A DNA stretch of 64,000 nt, taken from assembly GCF_001640805.2 (NCBI RefSeq), contig NC_066848.1, positions 8,633,526 to 8,697,525 of the forward strand. Reading direction: 5' to 3'. A program made the translations under genes and the position numbers. Below the pieces are notes generated by a model. That model saw only the letters and a program-made list of their open reading frames with translations. It was not told the origin of the DNA and searched no databases. Source of the stretch: Lates calcarifer (lineage: Eukaryota > Chordata > Actinopteri > Centropomidae). Shown here piece after piece: positions 46,901 through 57,663 of this stretch (position 1 is its first letter; each line of letters starts with the position of its first letter).

Positions 46901-48734
46901 CACTTCCTTATGAGCCTGTTGTAAACCACTCCTATGATCCAACTCCACCCTGGCCCAAGCCCTCTTTACAACGGAAACACTCCCTCAGACTCTCCAACCC
47001 ACAAAGGGATGATACACAGAGGCCTGACAAGCTCTTTTCACACCAGCAGGCCTGTGATACTACAGCCACCCAGGAACAGCAGGAGATAAGACCAGTCACT
47101 ATCAACAATAGAATGCAAAGGGCCATGAGCCAAGGAGAAAGGCCAGAGCTGATAGTGGACAGCACTCCCTCGATAACAGTCACTGGTGGCTTCATAGAAG
47201 ATGACTACAGGCTCTATCAGAGAGCAGACGAGCAGGAGGATGAGGATGCCTGCAGCTCCTTGTGTCTGAATGAGGAGGAGATTAGTGGTGCAAATATGTA
47301 CCAAACAGGTGTAGCAAACTACCATGACCACCAGTTAGTCTACCATAACCATGAATCTGATTTGCAATATCAGGGACTCCACAGCCACTATTATAATTCC
47401 AACTTTCACCAACCACAAGATTCAAGGGACAGCACTTTGAAAGATCTCATTCCCCAAGCAACCCAGAGAGAAGCTTCCCTAAGCCCCACTAGACCTGGAG
47501 AGACCAGCTGGAGACTCCATCATCACCATCAGAGGACTAGGTCACCAGGGGTCCAAAGTGAATCCAGCACCAGGCAAGGCACATTGATCCAGGGGGAGAG
47601 ACATCATGAGGTCAACCTTGATTTGGATTGTCCTGAACCATCTGAAGTAGCAGACAGTAGCATCTTTGATTACTGCCAGACTAGTGAGATCGAATCAGAT
47701 ACTGAGACTGTCCGTAAGTCGGCTGATGAGGGTGATGGTGAATCTGCTCACTGGGCAGCTGAGGTGGAGGCAGTACAGGAGGATGAGTTCAATGAGACAG
47801 GTGTCCCTCAGACTCACAGAGCTGTTTTGGGTGTGCCCAGTGGAGCCAGAGGGGCAGAGACTGGGGAAGCAGTGGAAATGGGAGAGAACCAGAGCATCAC
47901 AGGAGACAGTGGTATAGATTCTCCTCGGTGAGTGACTCTCTTTATAATTCTTCATATTAACTGTAAAAAGATCCTGTGATATTTCATTATAGCTCAGGGG
48001 TATCTTGTCAAAGCTATTGAACTTACTGAAAGTTAGATAGCTAACAGTCTTATGAAAAGGTTTTATGGAGAGAAAAAAGAAATGCTCTTAACCCAGATGC
48101 ACATTCTTTAGACCAGGCTTTTTACTAGTTTTCACACCTTAGGCTCAGTTCTTATCTCTCCCACTGTGAGCCCACACCAGATTCTTCCATTTGGGAGGAG
48201 CTTTAGAGACAGGCAAAATAAACACTGTACTGAGGTTAGTTAACCTCTAGGTTACATGTCTGTGGCTGGCCTTACTCCCAATTTGTGTTTTTTTCCCCTT
48301 AAAGTAAATTGCAATAAAGCTGAACAAACACCTTGTGACCAATTATGGCATCCAGTATTTGGACAGAAGGGAGTCATTTTGATAATTGTGTGTAATTGCT
48401 GTGCAGCACTTAAATTCTCATGTTATTATCAAAGAGGAAGAAAAGACTTATATTCTGACATTGAACTCACTGTGCACCCTGGTATGTAGGTGGACAGATG
48501 GAGTGCATGAACACATCACCTTGTTAAAATAGCATATTTAGAGAAAATATCAACCTCATGCCCCCTTTTGTCCCCTACAGCACTCGTGTCAGTTTGGCCT
48601 CCAGCAACACTGTCATTCTGGAGGGTCTCAAGAGAAGAGGCTTTTTACAAAACCTGGAAAAACTGCATTCAAAGAGCAGCACCATTCGACCACAGAGCTC
48701 ACTGCTGCAACTAACTCCTGTCATGAACGTATAG
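28922..48734 (+). CDS. stox1: STOX1, storkhead-box protein 1 (winged-helix regulator)
   Basis: Four coding exons join in frame to 1112 codons plus TAG: 28922-29252, 44541-44693, 45227-47927 and 48581-48734. Exon 1 (residues 1-110) has the conserved STOX1 start, including [18 protein letters not shown] and [13 protein letters not shown]. Exons 2 and 3 encode the winged-helix storkhead box (about 111-190): [57 protein letters not shown] and [13 protein letters not shown]. The long exon 3 then gives a charged, low-complexity region with KR-rich stretches typical of nuclear localisation. The end of exon 3 and exon 4 form the conserved C-terminus ([19 protein letters not shown] to LQLTPVMNV). From family knowledge, STOX1 is a DNA-binding regulator linked to trophoblast and neural phenotypes and cell cycle. 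It is somewhat longer than the human protein (989 aa). All introns are GT-AG. Confidence 0.95.
29581..29628 (+). repeat. Polypyrimidine CCT-rich tract in STOX1 intron 1
   Basis: A near-pure C/T run built from CTC/CCT triplets, about 330 bases after exon 1. The purine strand could form triplex or quadruplex structures. It is a simple-sequence tract with no coding role. Confidence 0.8.
30825..30846 (+). repeat. G-quadruplex-prone run in STOX1 intron 1
   Basis: Four G-runs of 4, 3, 6 and 6 are separated by single bases (A, T, T). More GGG runs follow to about 30903. Single-base loops make this one of the most stable quadruplex patterns. It lies about 1.6 kb into STOX1 intron 1, on the coding strand, so the pre-mRNA could fold as well. 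Confidence 0.75.
32331..32480 (-). repeat. Dispersed repeat family R1, copy C (reverse)
   Basis: Read on the minus strand it gives GGAAATATGCTTATTTAC, TTTCTTGCAGAGAGTTAGAT, a decayed AAGATTG block, ATTAAATATGGA and then ATTAGCTTAGCTTAGCATAA, the same order as copy A. It lies in STOX1 intron 1. Confidence 0.7.
33393..33830 (+). mobile_element. hAT-like DNA transposon remnant
   Basis: Begins CAGTGGATCCCAACCTTTTT, very close to the CAGTGGTTC(C/T)CAACC terminal inverted repeat end of hAT/Charlie-type elements. The following AT-rich DNA has degenerate repeats of the type 'ttagctaactattttaacagc' and 'ttcaaccatttgaatcag'. No transposase reading frame remains, and I did not find a matching far end, so the right boundary is a guess. 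It is an old non-autonomous copy within STOX1 intron 1. Confidence 0.5.
34709..34728. repeat. Short TG microsatellite
   Basis: A run of about ten TG units followed by a CATGCATG patch, within STOX1 intron 1. Confidence 0.9.
35520..35830 (-). mobile_element. Decayed LINE reverse-transcriptase fragment
   Basis: On the minus strand, a frame at about 35580-35670 reads [12 protein letters not shown], then LFNTC further on. The block GVPQGSVLG is a hallmark of non-LTR retrotransposon reverse transcriptases. Just upstream in another frame (35829 downward) is [13 protein letters not shown], which corresponds to the usual F-(I/V)-D-L-x-K-A-F-D-x-V-D motif before the catalytic region. The two blocks are in different frames with stops between, and the YADD-type active site is not intact. 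The copy is dead. The clade cannot be assigned from this fragment. Confidence 0.7.
38537..38573. repeat. Imperfect CA microsatellite
   Basis: CACACA runs broken by CG and CT within STOX1 intron 1. The short open frames rich in Val, Cys and Arg on the minus strand here are by-products of it. Confidence 0.9.
44862..45100 (-). repeat. Dispersed repeat family R1, copy D (reverse), with a perfect palindrome
   Basis: On the minus strand it reads GAAACTAGAGCCAGCAGCC, ACAAAGACAGCCATCCTGGC, TCTGTCCAGTGGTAACAAAA, CAAGCACCTCTAGGAACAAT and TTAACACAATATATCTTGC, then GGTTATGTTCCAGACTATTT. The first block is shared with copy B, and the later blocks extend the family consensus I recall. It fills much of STOX1 intron 2, ending about 130 bases before exon 3. 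Confidence 0.65.
44878..44925. repeat. Perfect 16-bp inverted repeat in STOX1 intron 2
   Basis: CCAGACTATTTCTTGG (44878-44893) and its exact reverse complement CCAAGAAATAGTCTGG (44910-44925) are separated by 16 bases. It lies at one end of R1 copy D and about 300 bases before STOX1 exon 3. Perfect identity of the arms suggests a recent or conserved structure. Confidence 0.9.
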
Positions 48735-49171
48735 CAGGTCTGCATCCCCTTGCTGAAGCTTTGTGTTGGAGCTGACATCTTCACACATCTCAGTTTGAAA
48801 AGGCCAAAACCATGTGCTTGAATCTCAAAGTTCTATGCAATTGCTAAGGTCATACACATATCCACTAAGGTGGGTTTGCATATTGTTGCCTACATATACA
48901 AAATGATACCTATTACAACAGGGATCTATGTACAGTTGTACAGTATATATATTATTCTTTTTGTAAAGAATTTTAAAATGAATATGCAATGATTTATCTA
49001 ATCGTGGATTAGCTTGTATGTGCTGTTAAATGTGTGTCTTCAGCATTTTTGTGATATAAATGTACAGTTTTCTTTCTCTACAAATCTCATTGGTTAAAAT
49101 GTTCATAAGAGAAATAACATGTTGTAGCATTTCTTTTTTTCTCTTTTCACATAGCATTTACCACAAATAAA
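48735..49171 (+). terminator. stox1: STOX1 3'UTR and poly(A) signal
   Basis: AT-rich sequence after the STOX1 stop, with AATAAA at 49166-49171. This implies a 3'UTR of about 440-460 bases. No further coding potential was seen before the next promoter-like patch near 49530. Confidence 0.6.
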
Positions 49172-49529
49172 ATTGTGTATATCAGCCAAGGTGTCTCTCT
49201 TGTCATGATATTGCTCCCTATAAAAGAAAGGACACTTACCCTCAACACGAGTACCTGAGACAGTGCTGTTACTTCAGTGCTGGCTTTTCTGACTTTATTT
49301 AATTTAAAAAATACACAAACTTATCCAGTTTACAAACTGTGCTTGTGAGAACAATGACTTGACATACTGATATAATGTTAATATATCTGTTGGTGGGAGA
49401 TACTGGACAAAAACATGTTTCAATCCCATCTCTAATGTAAACCAGACTTTGCTCTGCGCCCAGAGCATTGATAAAACCCTAATATCTCTGAGGTGCAGCG
49501 GCCATAAAAGACAAAGCATAGTGACTTTT

Positions 49530-52149
49530 CAAGAGGAGACCCGGAAGTGATCCTCAACATAGGAAGAACTATCGTAGACTCTCAACCTGTGCTGTTTGTC
49601 ATGTATAGTTTCTCAAATCGATCAGACGTTGACATAGGGAGAAGCATTTATCAATTACCAAAAGCTGTTGTGAAGGAGGAAGTAGCAAGAAATTGACCGA
49701 AAAGCACCGTGAGAATGGCTTCCAAACATCTGCGGTTGGTTGGAGCGGAGTCGGATAGTTAAAGGTAACATAACCTGTAGCTATGTTTATGTAGCTGTTT
49801 CGTTAGGCTATTTTGTAACGTTATCGTTTTTTCTTTGCTGTGTTGGAGTTTGCAACCATGTAAAAACAACAACACGCAGCAACAATAACTAACGCTCGCT
49901 AACTACAAAGTTTTGCATGGTGCAATTATCTCCGCTCATTTGTAGCCATGTTTTCTCCTTAATAGGTGATTTGTTTACGTTGTTGATGTCCTGCCTCGTT
50001 ACATCGTTTGAGGGAACTACAACTTAGGTAACAGTATACTTGTGGTTTTAGGTTAGATAAGGTTGTAAGGAGTAAAGTTGGTAGTAGTTGTTGATTGTGT
50101 TGAAAGATGCCGAATTGTAATTTTATGGGATGTTGTTGGTCGGACGGTTTATGCTAACGGTGCTACTCGTTGCCACAGAAACGATAAATTGCTAGGGCAA
50201 AATTCTAAAAAACTAAACCTAGTCTTGTAAATAAAACATCTGTATCATTTAATCTTTTCAATAGACATCCAATTGTCAAAAAAACCCATTAATGTTAATC
50301 ATTCATTTGCAAAATACGACTTAATCTAGTGCTTGAGCTGATGTGACATTTCGTCATATTACATGTTATATTGCTTTGTAACTTGCTGTCCCAGCACTGA
50401 AAGCAAAAATGTCAGAATAGTTCCACACCACAATGTTGCAACGCTCAGCAACCACAGCGTGATGCTGTGCCTGGACGTGGAAGTAGTCAGCATGGATCCT
50501 GTCCAATACAGAGGAGAGGAGAGGAGAAAGAGTTTGTAAAACAGACAGGTTTGACTGAGCCAACTGTTAACACATTACTTGAGGCAGCAGTTGATTGATA
50601 TTTTGGCCGCTTGGTGGCAGCAGAATCAGATGCAAACAACAATAATGACATCTTATAATATTGCTGTTGTTATCTTTTTAACAAACAGTTGCTTATTTAC
50701 ACATCCAGCAAAACTAGCTAATTTGGGGTTGAGTTTCTGGCCACCTGACTAATATAAGTCCTCTCTATTTCTTCTCCTTTTAGCTCTGATCCACCAACAC
50801 CTTAGAAAAATATCTGTCTCTTTACCTTAATACTTTCTACCATTTCTTTACCTAAATGGCCCATTATGTGGAATTTGCTGTGTTGCTGCTGCAAGTACAG
50901 TGGTTTTCACACCTCCTTCTCTAAAACAAACAAACAAAACAGACAGCATCAGTACAGTAAAGTTGAGGCAGTAAAACCAAAACAATGAGCTGAAATACTA
51001 TCAAATGCTCCTTCAAGTAGTCAGGTCAGTCTTTTCTGTGGGTTCATCACTATGCACGACCCCCTAGTTTTTAGTTTGTCTGTTACTCACTGTGGCTCAG
51101 GTTTTCTAACTGAAAGGGACTTGAAATGAGGCTAGGGGTAGACAGAGAGATGTGAAGCATGATCATTTGTACTTCTCACAGTCACCATGACTAAATCAAA
51201 AGTGGAAAGCCACAAAGTCACTGAATAGATCAGTATTTCAAGTGGTAAACACCTCAGCTCTGCTCCATTCTTATTTTAACAGCTCTACAAATATGTATCT
51301 GTATCTGTCTCAGTAGGGCTCTGATTGCTGATATTACTATGTTACTATGTTGGACACCAGTGATGTCTGTGAATCAGACACATCTTAGGTGTTTAGTTTT
51401 TGTGTCTTCTTGTCAGTTTCAGTTGGACAGATAACTTATCATTTTGCCATGTTGGCTGATGACATCAATAGTCACATTCCTGAAACAGACGGCTCCAGTG
51501 GGTACTCTCACAGTCAGTGTCTGATTCAGATGCTTGGTTTTAGTTTATGGTTATGACCCCAAATAGAAGCAACACTGATTATTCTGAGCTCAAAGCAAAT
51601 AAAATTTGGTCTAAGTTTATTGTAGTGACAGAATAAAAGATATACAGATATGACAAGTAAAATATTTAGTGGAGCTGAGGCTTTGGAACAGATTTCCATG
51701 GAAATGTTGAAGAGGAACTATCCAGAAATTTCATATATATATTTCACCGCTGAGAGGACATATGTAAGCAAATAAACCCCAAAATAGCTGTAATCAGTTA
51801 GATTGGATGAAGGACAGCTGATCCTGCCATTCACAAGATAAAAAAGCCAAAGCCTGCCTCTGTCATACTTGAGTACCTTTGATTGTTTTAGCTGTGGGTT
51901 TAAGTTCAGACTTTCATGAAATTAAATCTAATTTATAGTTCATGTTGTTGTGACCAGCAGGGCCACCAGACTTGATCATCTACCTCAACAGCAATTAAAG
52001 CCTATACTGTATTTGAGTGTTGGAATGCAGGTACTTTCCTGACATTATTTTGATGTTTTTACATTTTTTACAGACTATTCCCAAGTGTTTCCCGTAAGAC
52101 GGAATTACACCTTCAACTCAGCTACTACGACTGCAGCAGACTGGTTCAG
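49530..52149 (+). ncRNA. Candidate two-exon transcript of unknown function
   Basis: A promoter-like patch holds a consensus ETS motif (CCGGAAGTGA, 49541-49550). A possible first exon ends at TTAAAG|gtaaca (49764). A possible second exon (52074-52149) has a good acceptor (tttttacag) and donor (cag|gtatgg). The only ATG with good context (49715) opens a 15-codon frame that stops before the splice site. An earlier donor (CTGCG|gttggt) would extend it through exon 2 without a stop to 32 codons, but I recognise nothing in it. It is best treated as a candidate lncRNA or gene remnant, convergent with the zinc-finger gene. No third exon was identified. The intron between (49765-52073) holds a CTCF-like motif and otherwise nothing recognised. 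Confidence 0.3.
50607..50620 (+). promoter_or_regulatory. Candidate CTCF site
   Basis: CCGCTTGGTGGCAG matches the CTCF core CCGCNNGGNGGCAG, and the preceding TTGG extends the match to the longer vertebrate motif. It lies between STOX1 and the zinc-finger gene, on the plus strand. Confidence 0.45.
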
Positions 52150-52599
52150 GTATGGTGACATTCCACTTGCTCCAGCTGTAAGAAAGACAAGTCTTATTAA
52201 AACTGATGTAAAACACTAAAACATTTGTACCTTCCCAAGATAGGGAACCAAGCCATTCATTTGATGTAACTGTTAATGCTGCTGTTCAAAACTTTCAATG
52301 GTAAAGAGTGACACCATGTGGATACACTATGGAAGTGCAAGGAGCAGAGTAACCATATTTTTACTGTGTTGCTTAGTCAAAAATGACTCACTTAATGGTT
52401 TAAGTAAACCAGCACATTGTAATCTCTCCCAGTGTAACAATTACTCATCAGTAATGTACTATTTATCATGTAAGATCTTAAAAATAAGGGTTATCTTAAT
52501 GAGTAATGGACAGATGAGATTTAAGGCTTTGAGGTTGAATGCCTTTACAATTTCATAAAAATACATCATTGATTGAACACCACAAGAGAGTCAACAACC

Positions 52600-54387
52600 T
52601 TTATTTATCCATATATGTGCCACTCAGAATTTGGGAAGAGGTGTTACAGGATTTGCCCTTAAGAGAAGCCTATATGGATCATTTACAATTTTTCTCTCTA
52701 CAATGAGGCCATTGACAAAAATGAAGGGGGGAAATAAAGACAATATGGTCGTAACAGTGTAAACGCATGGTAATATACATGAAAGCAAAAAAGCAATAGG
52801 TATCAGTGACATCAAATTAAAATGTAGGGTAAGTTAGTATGAATAAGAACAAAAGACTCCTGAAAACCCTAACTTTTTTCTCAAATAACAGCTCGGCATA
52901 CATTTCTACATAGCATGCAATAAGGCACCTATCTAACACAAGGAAGAAACCTATGCTACAATTTGAAGCACAATTGTTATCCAAATGAAAAGAAAAGAAA
53001 ATATTGCTCACCATAATGTTCACTCCCATAAAAACTGTATATCTCTCATTCCCTTTCATATAACCCAAGCCATATCTAAAAAAATACATCAGTTTGTAAA
53101 AGATATTTTACACAGAACAGTAAATAGAGCGCAATCCATTGGAATTCGAAAAATCTTGTAAAAGTGAGATTTTCGTGTAGTCTTTTAGTATACACAACCT
53201 TTTTTTTTTTTTTAGATCAAATTGTGACAGTCTGCAGATCAACATGAGTAAGTGTTACCTATATTCTATACACAGGTCATTGAATTAGTCTCCAAAACAA
53301 ACAAAAGTGTGATGATGCATTTCATGTACATTTGGTGCTGGGGTACAGAGGAAACTGCACAGTAAATAATTAGGACACGGGTCATGTTGTAATATGCTAC
53401 CCAGTAGGTTTTTATTTCTATTATGCATTTTCTTATGGCTAAATTGCATGTCATAATAGAGTCAGGATGTCAGCCAGTATTGCTTTCTGTACAGTCTATG
53501 CAGCAGTGCTAACCCATAGCAGACATATGAGAAAACAACCTCATAAATATACAAGATGGCTCATGTCTGATGGAGCCCAAATTCAAGAACAAGCTGCATG
53601 TGAACACTTGCAACATGTTTATCTCCAACACTTAAAACAAATTAAAGTCATAAAAGGAAAAAAAAAGGTGGAGACAAAGTGGATCTTACTATCAAAAATG
53701 TAATCTTTTGGAACAGCACACTAGTCACCTATACATATATATAAAAGAAAATCAATAAGTATTTACACTGGATTTTCAATGTTTGCTTCACATGGGTTAT
53801 GCAGGTGAAAAAGAAATAACTAAATCGAGACAACAGTTCTTTGTTCACCAATTGTGTTGGTAGTCTTGAATAAAGTTGCAGCTGAGAAGCACGGGTGCCC
53901 ACCTCAAGGTACATAAACTGAATTCTTCTATCAAAAAGACCAGCCAGAGGGTGAAGCATATTTTCCCCAGGTAACAATTTTATCATGTAGATCTTCAAAT
54001 CACGTTTTTTTTCTTTAAAAGTGTTCAAAAGAGGTCCCAGTACAAGTGAAGCACAATCACAAACAAGAATAGAGGCTCCTTCACAATCTATTATTATACC
54101 CTCTTCAAACTGAGCACAAAGTCCCGGGTTCAGCTCTGAATTATAGGTTACATGGTCCTTTGGGCCAAGCCATTTCCTTTTGAAGATGTGTGTGTTACTG
54201 TCCATTTATTCTCAACTGCTCCTCTTCACCATAGCAATGTGCTGACCTGACCACTTTGTCTATAGAAGTTGGCCTGATGTTTCCTGTGGTGTGGTGATAT
54301 CAATGATGGGACCATTGGTAGAACAGAAATGGGGGGTGGGGGTGTGTGCGCTTGCATGGGACAGCTTGTGAGAGTCGGAGAGGGTGC
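52600..54387 (-). terminator. Long 3'UTR of the zinc-finger gene
   Basis: Read on the minus strand, about 1.8 kb of AT-rich DNA follows the zinc-finger stop before an AATAAA at 52605-52600. No intron or second gene is needed to explain it. A 158-codon open frame lies inside it (54205-53729, minus), but its length is within what chance gives in this window. Long 3'UTRs are common in vertebrate zinc-finger genes. Confidence 0.5.
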
Positions 54388-56043
54388 TCACTGATCTACA
54401 TGGATCCTATGATGTCTGGAGAGGGAAGATGAATGGTTAAAGCCTTTTCCACACTGGGAGCACCTGTACGGTTTTTCGACAGACAGGATGCGTTGTTTTG
54501 GGAAGGCGTTGTTAGGGAATCCCTTTCCTGTGGGGATCGTGCTGTACTGCTGCGGTTGTGGCTGGGGTGGTTGCTGTTGCTGCTGTTGCTGTTTGTTCTC
54601 CAAGTGGACTCTCTGATGCCTGGCAAGGGAGGAGGAGTGATTGAATCTTTTGCCACAGTGAGCGCAGGTGTAACTCTTTCCCTCTGAGTGGACTCTTTGG
54701 TGCCGAGACAGGGAAGAGGAATGATTGAAGCCCTTATCACAGTGGTGGCACATGTAGGGCTTGTCTCCCTGCTGGTGCACCCTCTGCTTCGGGGGAGTGC
54801 CATATGACATGGGTTTCCCAGGCTGAGGTGGAGAAAACACTGGATTCTGCAGGTGAGTCTTGTGATGGCGAGAGAGAGAAGAGGAGTGATTGAAGCCCTT
54901 GTTGCAATGTCTGCAGGTGTAGGGCTTGCCTCCGGCATGGACTTGCTGGTGTTTCTTCAGATGGCGTTTGCGAACAAAGCTCTTCCTGCACATGTTGCAT
55001 TTGTACGGCTTCTCACCCGAGTGGATCCTCTGGTGCTCCCTCAGAGTGGCAGCAGCCGCAAAACACTTTCCACACTGTGTGCAGCGGTGGGGTTTGTCTC
55101 CAAGCACAACTGCAGCATGGGTCTTCTGGTGCTGCTTAAGGTTGGAAGTTGTGGCGAAGCCTTTGCCACACTGGCCGCAAGTGTATGGCTTCTCACGGGC
55201 ATGGACCTCCTGGTGTTTTTTCAGATGCCTTCTGCGGACAAAGCTCTTCCTACACTGGGTGCATTTGTAGGGCTTGTCCTCTGAATGCATCTTCATGTGT
55301 TCTCTCAGGGTGATTGCAGCCGCAAAACTCTTACCACACTCTGAGCATCTGTGGGGCTTGTCTGGCAAATGAATCATCTGATGAGACTTGAGGCTAAAGG
55401 CATCAATAACATCCTTGCCCATAATCTCAACTCCAGGGGGTACATAGGGCTTTTCTTTCATGTGAATCTTCATGTGCTGCTTAAGGCTGGCCTCCACAGC
55501 AAAGCTCTCACCACAGTGGACACAGATGTAAGGATTGAGGTCCTTATGGATCTCAAAGTGTTGGTGAAGATCAGCTATGCTGCCAAAAATCTCCCCACAC
55601 TCGTTGCACTGCAGGCCATGGGCTTCATGTATGATTACACCATTTTCAGACTCCACTGTCAGCTCGCCACCATGGTCAGACTCCACTTTGACCACATGCT
55701 CGCTTTCTGCCTTAAGCAGCACCTCTCCCAGCAGGGCCTCGTTTCCTGTTGTCTTGATTTCTGCTCCTGTGAAACAGTGCATCTCACCATGTTCCACTTT
55801 AATGTAATCATGGTCTGTCTCTGCTACAATTGCATCCACACAGGCTACAGCTCCGAGGTCTGTCCCCAGCCCCTGGATCTTTAAGTCTGAGCCGTGGATC
55901 TCCAACTCTAATCCACGCTTTTCTTCTGTCATGATCTCAGTTTCTGCTCCATAGTGAAGGTCGACATGGCTGTGGGCTATGACACACTCCGACCCAAGTG
56001 TGTCAAGGCCGGGTGTGTCACATTCAGTCTCTGACTCGGCCAT
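54388..56043 (-). CDS. C2H2 zinc-finger protein with 11 intact fingers
   Basis: A single exon encodes 551 residues from ATG (56043-56041, MAESETECDT) to the stop at 54388. The frame is open a little further upstream but has no ATG there, and an in-frame TAG lies before it. The N-terminal 145 residues are acidic, have no KRAB, BTB or SCAN domain that I can see, and contain sumoylation-type motifs IKVE, LKAE and VKVE. From about 146 to 547 there are eleven intact C2H2 fingers. A twelfth, between fingers 2 and 4, lacks both cysteines but keeps F-x2-L-x2-H-x3-H spacing. Fingers 4-5 and 7-8 are near-copies, and the last four share the helix NHSSSL. A Gln/Pro tract (54556-54605) separates the last two fingers. 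It is presumably a nuclear sequence-specific transcription factor. I cannot assign an orthologue. Confidence 0.9.
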   Translation of the reverse strand: MAESETECDTPGLDTLGSECVIAHSHVDLHYGAETEIMTEEKRGLELEIHGSDLKIQGLGTDLGAVACVDAIVAETDHDYIKVEHGEMHCFTGAEIKTTGNEALLGEVLLKAESEHVVKVESDHGGELTVESENGVIIHEAHGLQCNECGEIFGSIADLHQHFEIHKDLNPYICVHCGESFAVEASLKQHMKIHMKEKPYVPPGVEIMGKDVIDAFSLKSHQMIHLPDKPHRCSECGKSFAAAITLREHMKMHSEDKPYKCTQCRKSFVRRRHLKKHQEVHAREKPYTCGQCGKGFATTSNLKQHQKTHAAVVLGDKPHRCTQCGKCFAAAATLREHQRIHSGEKPYKCNMCRKSFVRKRHLKKHQQVHAGGKPYTCRHCNKGFNHSSSLSRHHKTHLQNPVFSPPQPGKPMSYGTPPKQRVHQQGDKPYMCHHCDKGFNHSSSLSRHQRVHSEGKSYTCAHCGKRFNHSSSLARHQRVHLENKQQQQQQQPPQPQPQQYSTIPTGKGFPNNAFPKQRILSVEKPYRCSQCGKGFNHSSSLSRHHRIHVDQ

Positions 56044-56161
56044 GAGAACACACTCCAGCCCCACGACCTCCGTTTTCCTGCCGGGCGATGACTAAAGAAG
56101 GAATCGGGGTATACAGAGCTTTGTTTTTTCAGGACAGCGCTGGTGTTCTTGTCAGCGAGTC
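56044..56161 (-). other. 5'UTR part of the zinc-finger coding exon
   Basis: On the minus strand an acceptor CTCTTTTGCAG ends at 56162, so the exon would begin at 56161 and run into the CDS. The untranslated part contains in-frame stops upstream of MAESE. An alternative acceptor (CTTCTTTAG at about 56093) could shorten it. Confidence 0.5.
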
Positions 56162-57663
56162 CTGCAAAAGAGGACAGTAAAGACAAAAAATAAATAATCA
56201 CAATATCTTGAGTTGATTTTCAGTTATTAGTTTAGTTAATTTGGCTGGGATTATGTCAACTGAAACAGAAAAATTATCTTGAGCTAGAAGAAGGTACACT
56301 CGTTGTCCCTGACACCCTGCAAATCTAACAAAATATGATGTGGAGGTCTAGGACCAGTTATCTCTTCACTGATACAAGTCTCTTACTATTTGCAAAGTCA
56401 CTCCTGAAAATCTGTTTTTGCTCAAATGTCTTGCCCTTTTACTTTCATACCTCATATGGTAGAAGGCTTATCATATACTCTTTTATACAAAATGGTCTTA
56501 ATAATTTTACATGGTGAAATTAGGGTGGCAAGAGAAAAGTAGAACAATTTGACAAACACTGCTTTGGTACCAAATTCAACCTGTTGGAGAAAGAAAATGT
56601 CAGGATGATGTGTGCCATGTTTCTTATTTGATTTTACACTGTTGTATGAATATCTTCATGTACATTTAAAATTTAGATCACTCATTTTGACTGATAAGAT
56701 CTCAGCGAGAACTCCTGACACAATTATGGCAGGAGACAGAAGAGATACTGAATCACCAGCCAGCTTCTCTGAAAGACAGGTTTGATGTGAGACTATTAAC
56801 TCTATGTAGACTGTTTTATTGACTGGGTGTCATTAGATATTAATTTAAATTGTATTGTTGATTGCCTCCCACTGTTCTAGAGTGTGAACCCTGCTGGCCC
56901 ACGACAGATATCTACAACCTCAGTCAACATAAGATAGGTGGCACAACAGCAAATGCCAGCACTAGTGGTGTGTTAGTTTAACAATAAGTGAAGCCTTTAA
57001 TATTAGATGAAATGATCATTCTAGTGCCCTATTTTCATTGCCCTGTGGTCATTTGATCTATCACAGCTCGGAGTCTGCTGCAGTACATTTAGAAAACCGA
57101 CTTGGCTTAAGTGAGAGACGAATTTACATTAAATGAAGTTGTGAGACTTGCGTGATTGCATGTTTTTCACATCTCACCAACAGCAGACTTGCAACACTAC
57201 TTAGCGAGCTAAATGATCAATCTGTTAGCTTCGTTAGCGCTCAAGAGGAGCTTCACTTCACTAGCTAACACATTTGATAAAATCAAACTGGACCACATTT
57301 TGATCAAACTCCCAAGTCAAGCCTAATCCACCAGCCAAAGCCTGGCTGGCCTACGAAACTCGCTCATCTGCGCAATTCACTGTGCCTTATGATTAAATAT
57401 CACTTGGATGCTATAGACGCATTTATATTGATATGTTTTGATATTAAACATTGAACTGTTGGTTGCTAGCCCCCCACAACAGCTACAAATAGCCTTCGTA
57501 GCCGCTAGTTAGCTGGCTATGGTGGATGGTGGGACTGGTTAACGACCAAACAGCATTGTGTTAGCTGCTAATGTGTTCACGATTTAGCCAGCTAACTAGC
57601 TTCATAGCAAAAGCAATGCGCAAGTAATTATAGTCTATATACAAAGAACGACTAAATACTTAC
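56162..57663 (-). other. 5' intron of the zinc-finger gene
   Basis: Bounded on the minus strand by donor AAT|GTAAGT (exon end 57664) and acceptor TTTTGCAG (56162). It contains no recognised gene or repeat. The distal part is rich in GCTAGC/GTTAGC-type words like those in the CCAR1 5' region. Confidence 0.45.

Noticed and set aside
53729..54205. 158-codon open frame on the minus strand inside the zinc-finger 3'UTR
   Set aside because: With roughly seven thousand stop-to-stop intervals in six frames of 64 kb, one or two ORFs of this size are expected by chance, and another of exactly 158 codons exists at 36850-37326. No domain or familiar motif is visible.
56044..56064. Seven-codon N-terminal extension of the zinc-finger protein
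   Set aside because: The upstream start codon would be GTG. The first ATG in frame is at 56043, and an in-frame TAG lies further upstream.
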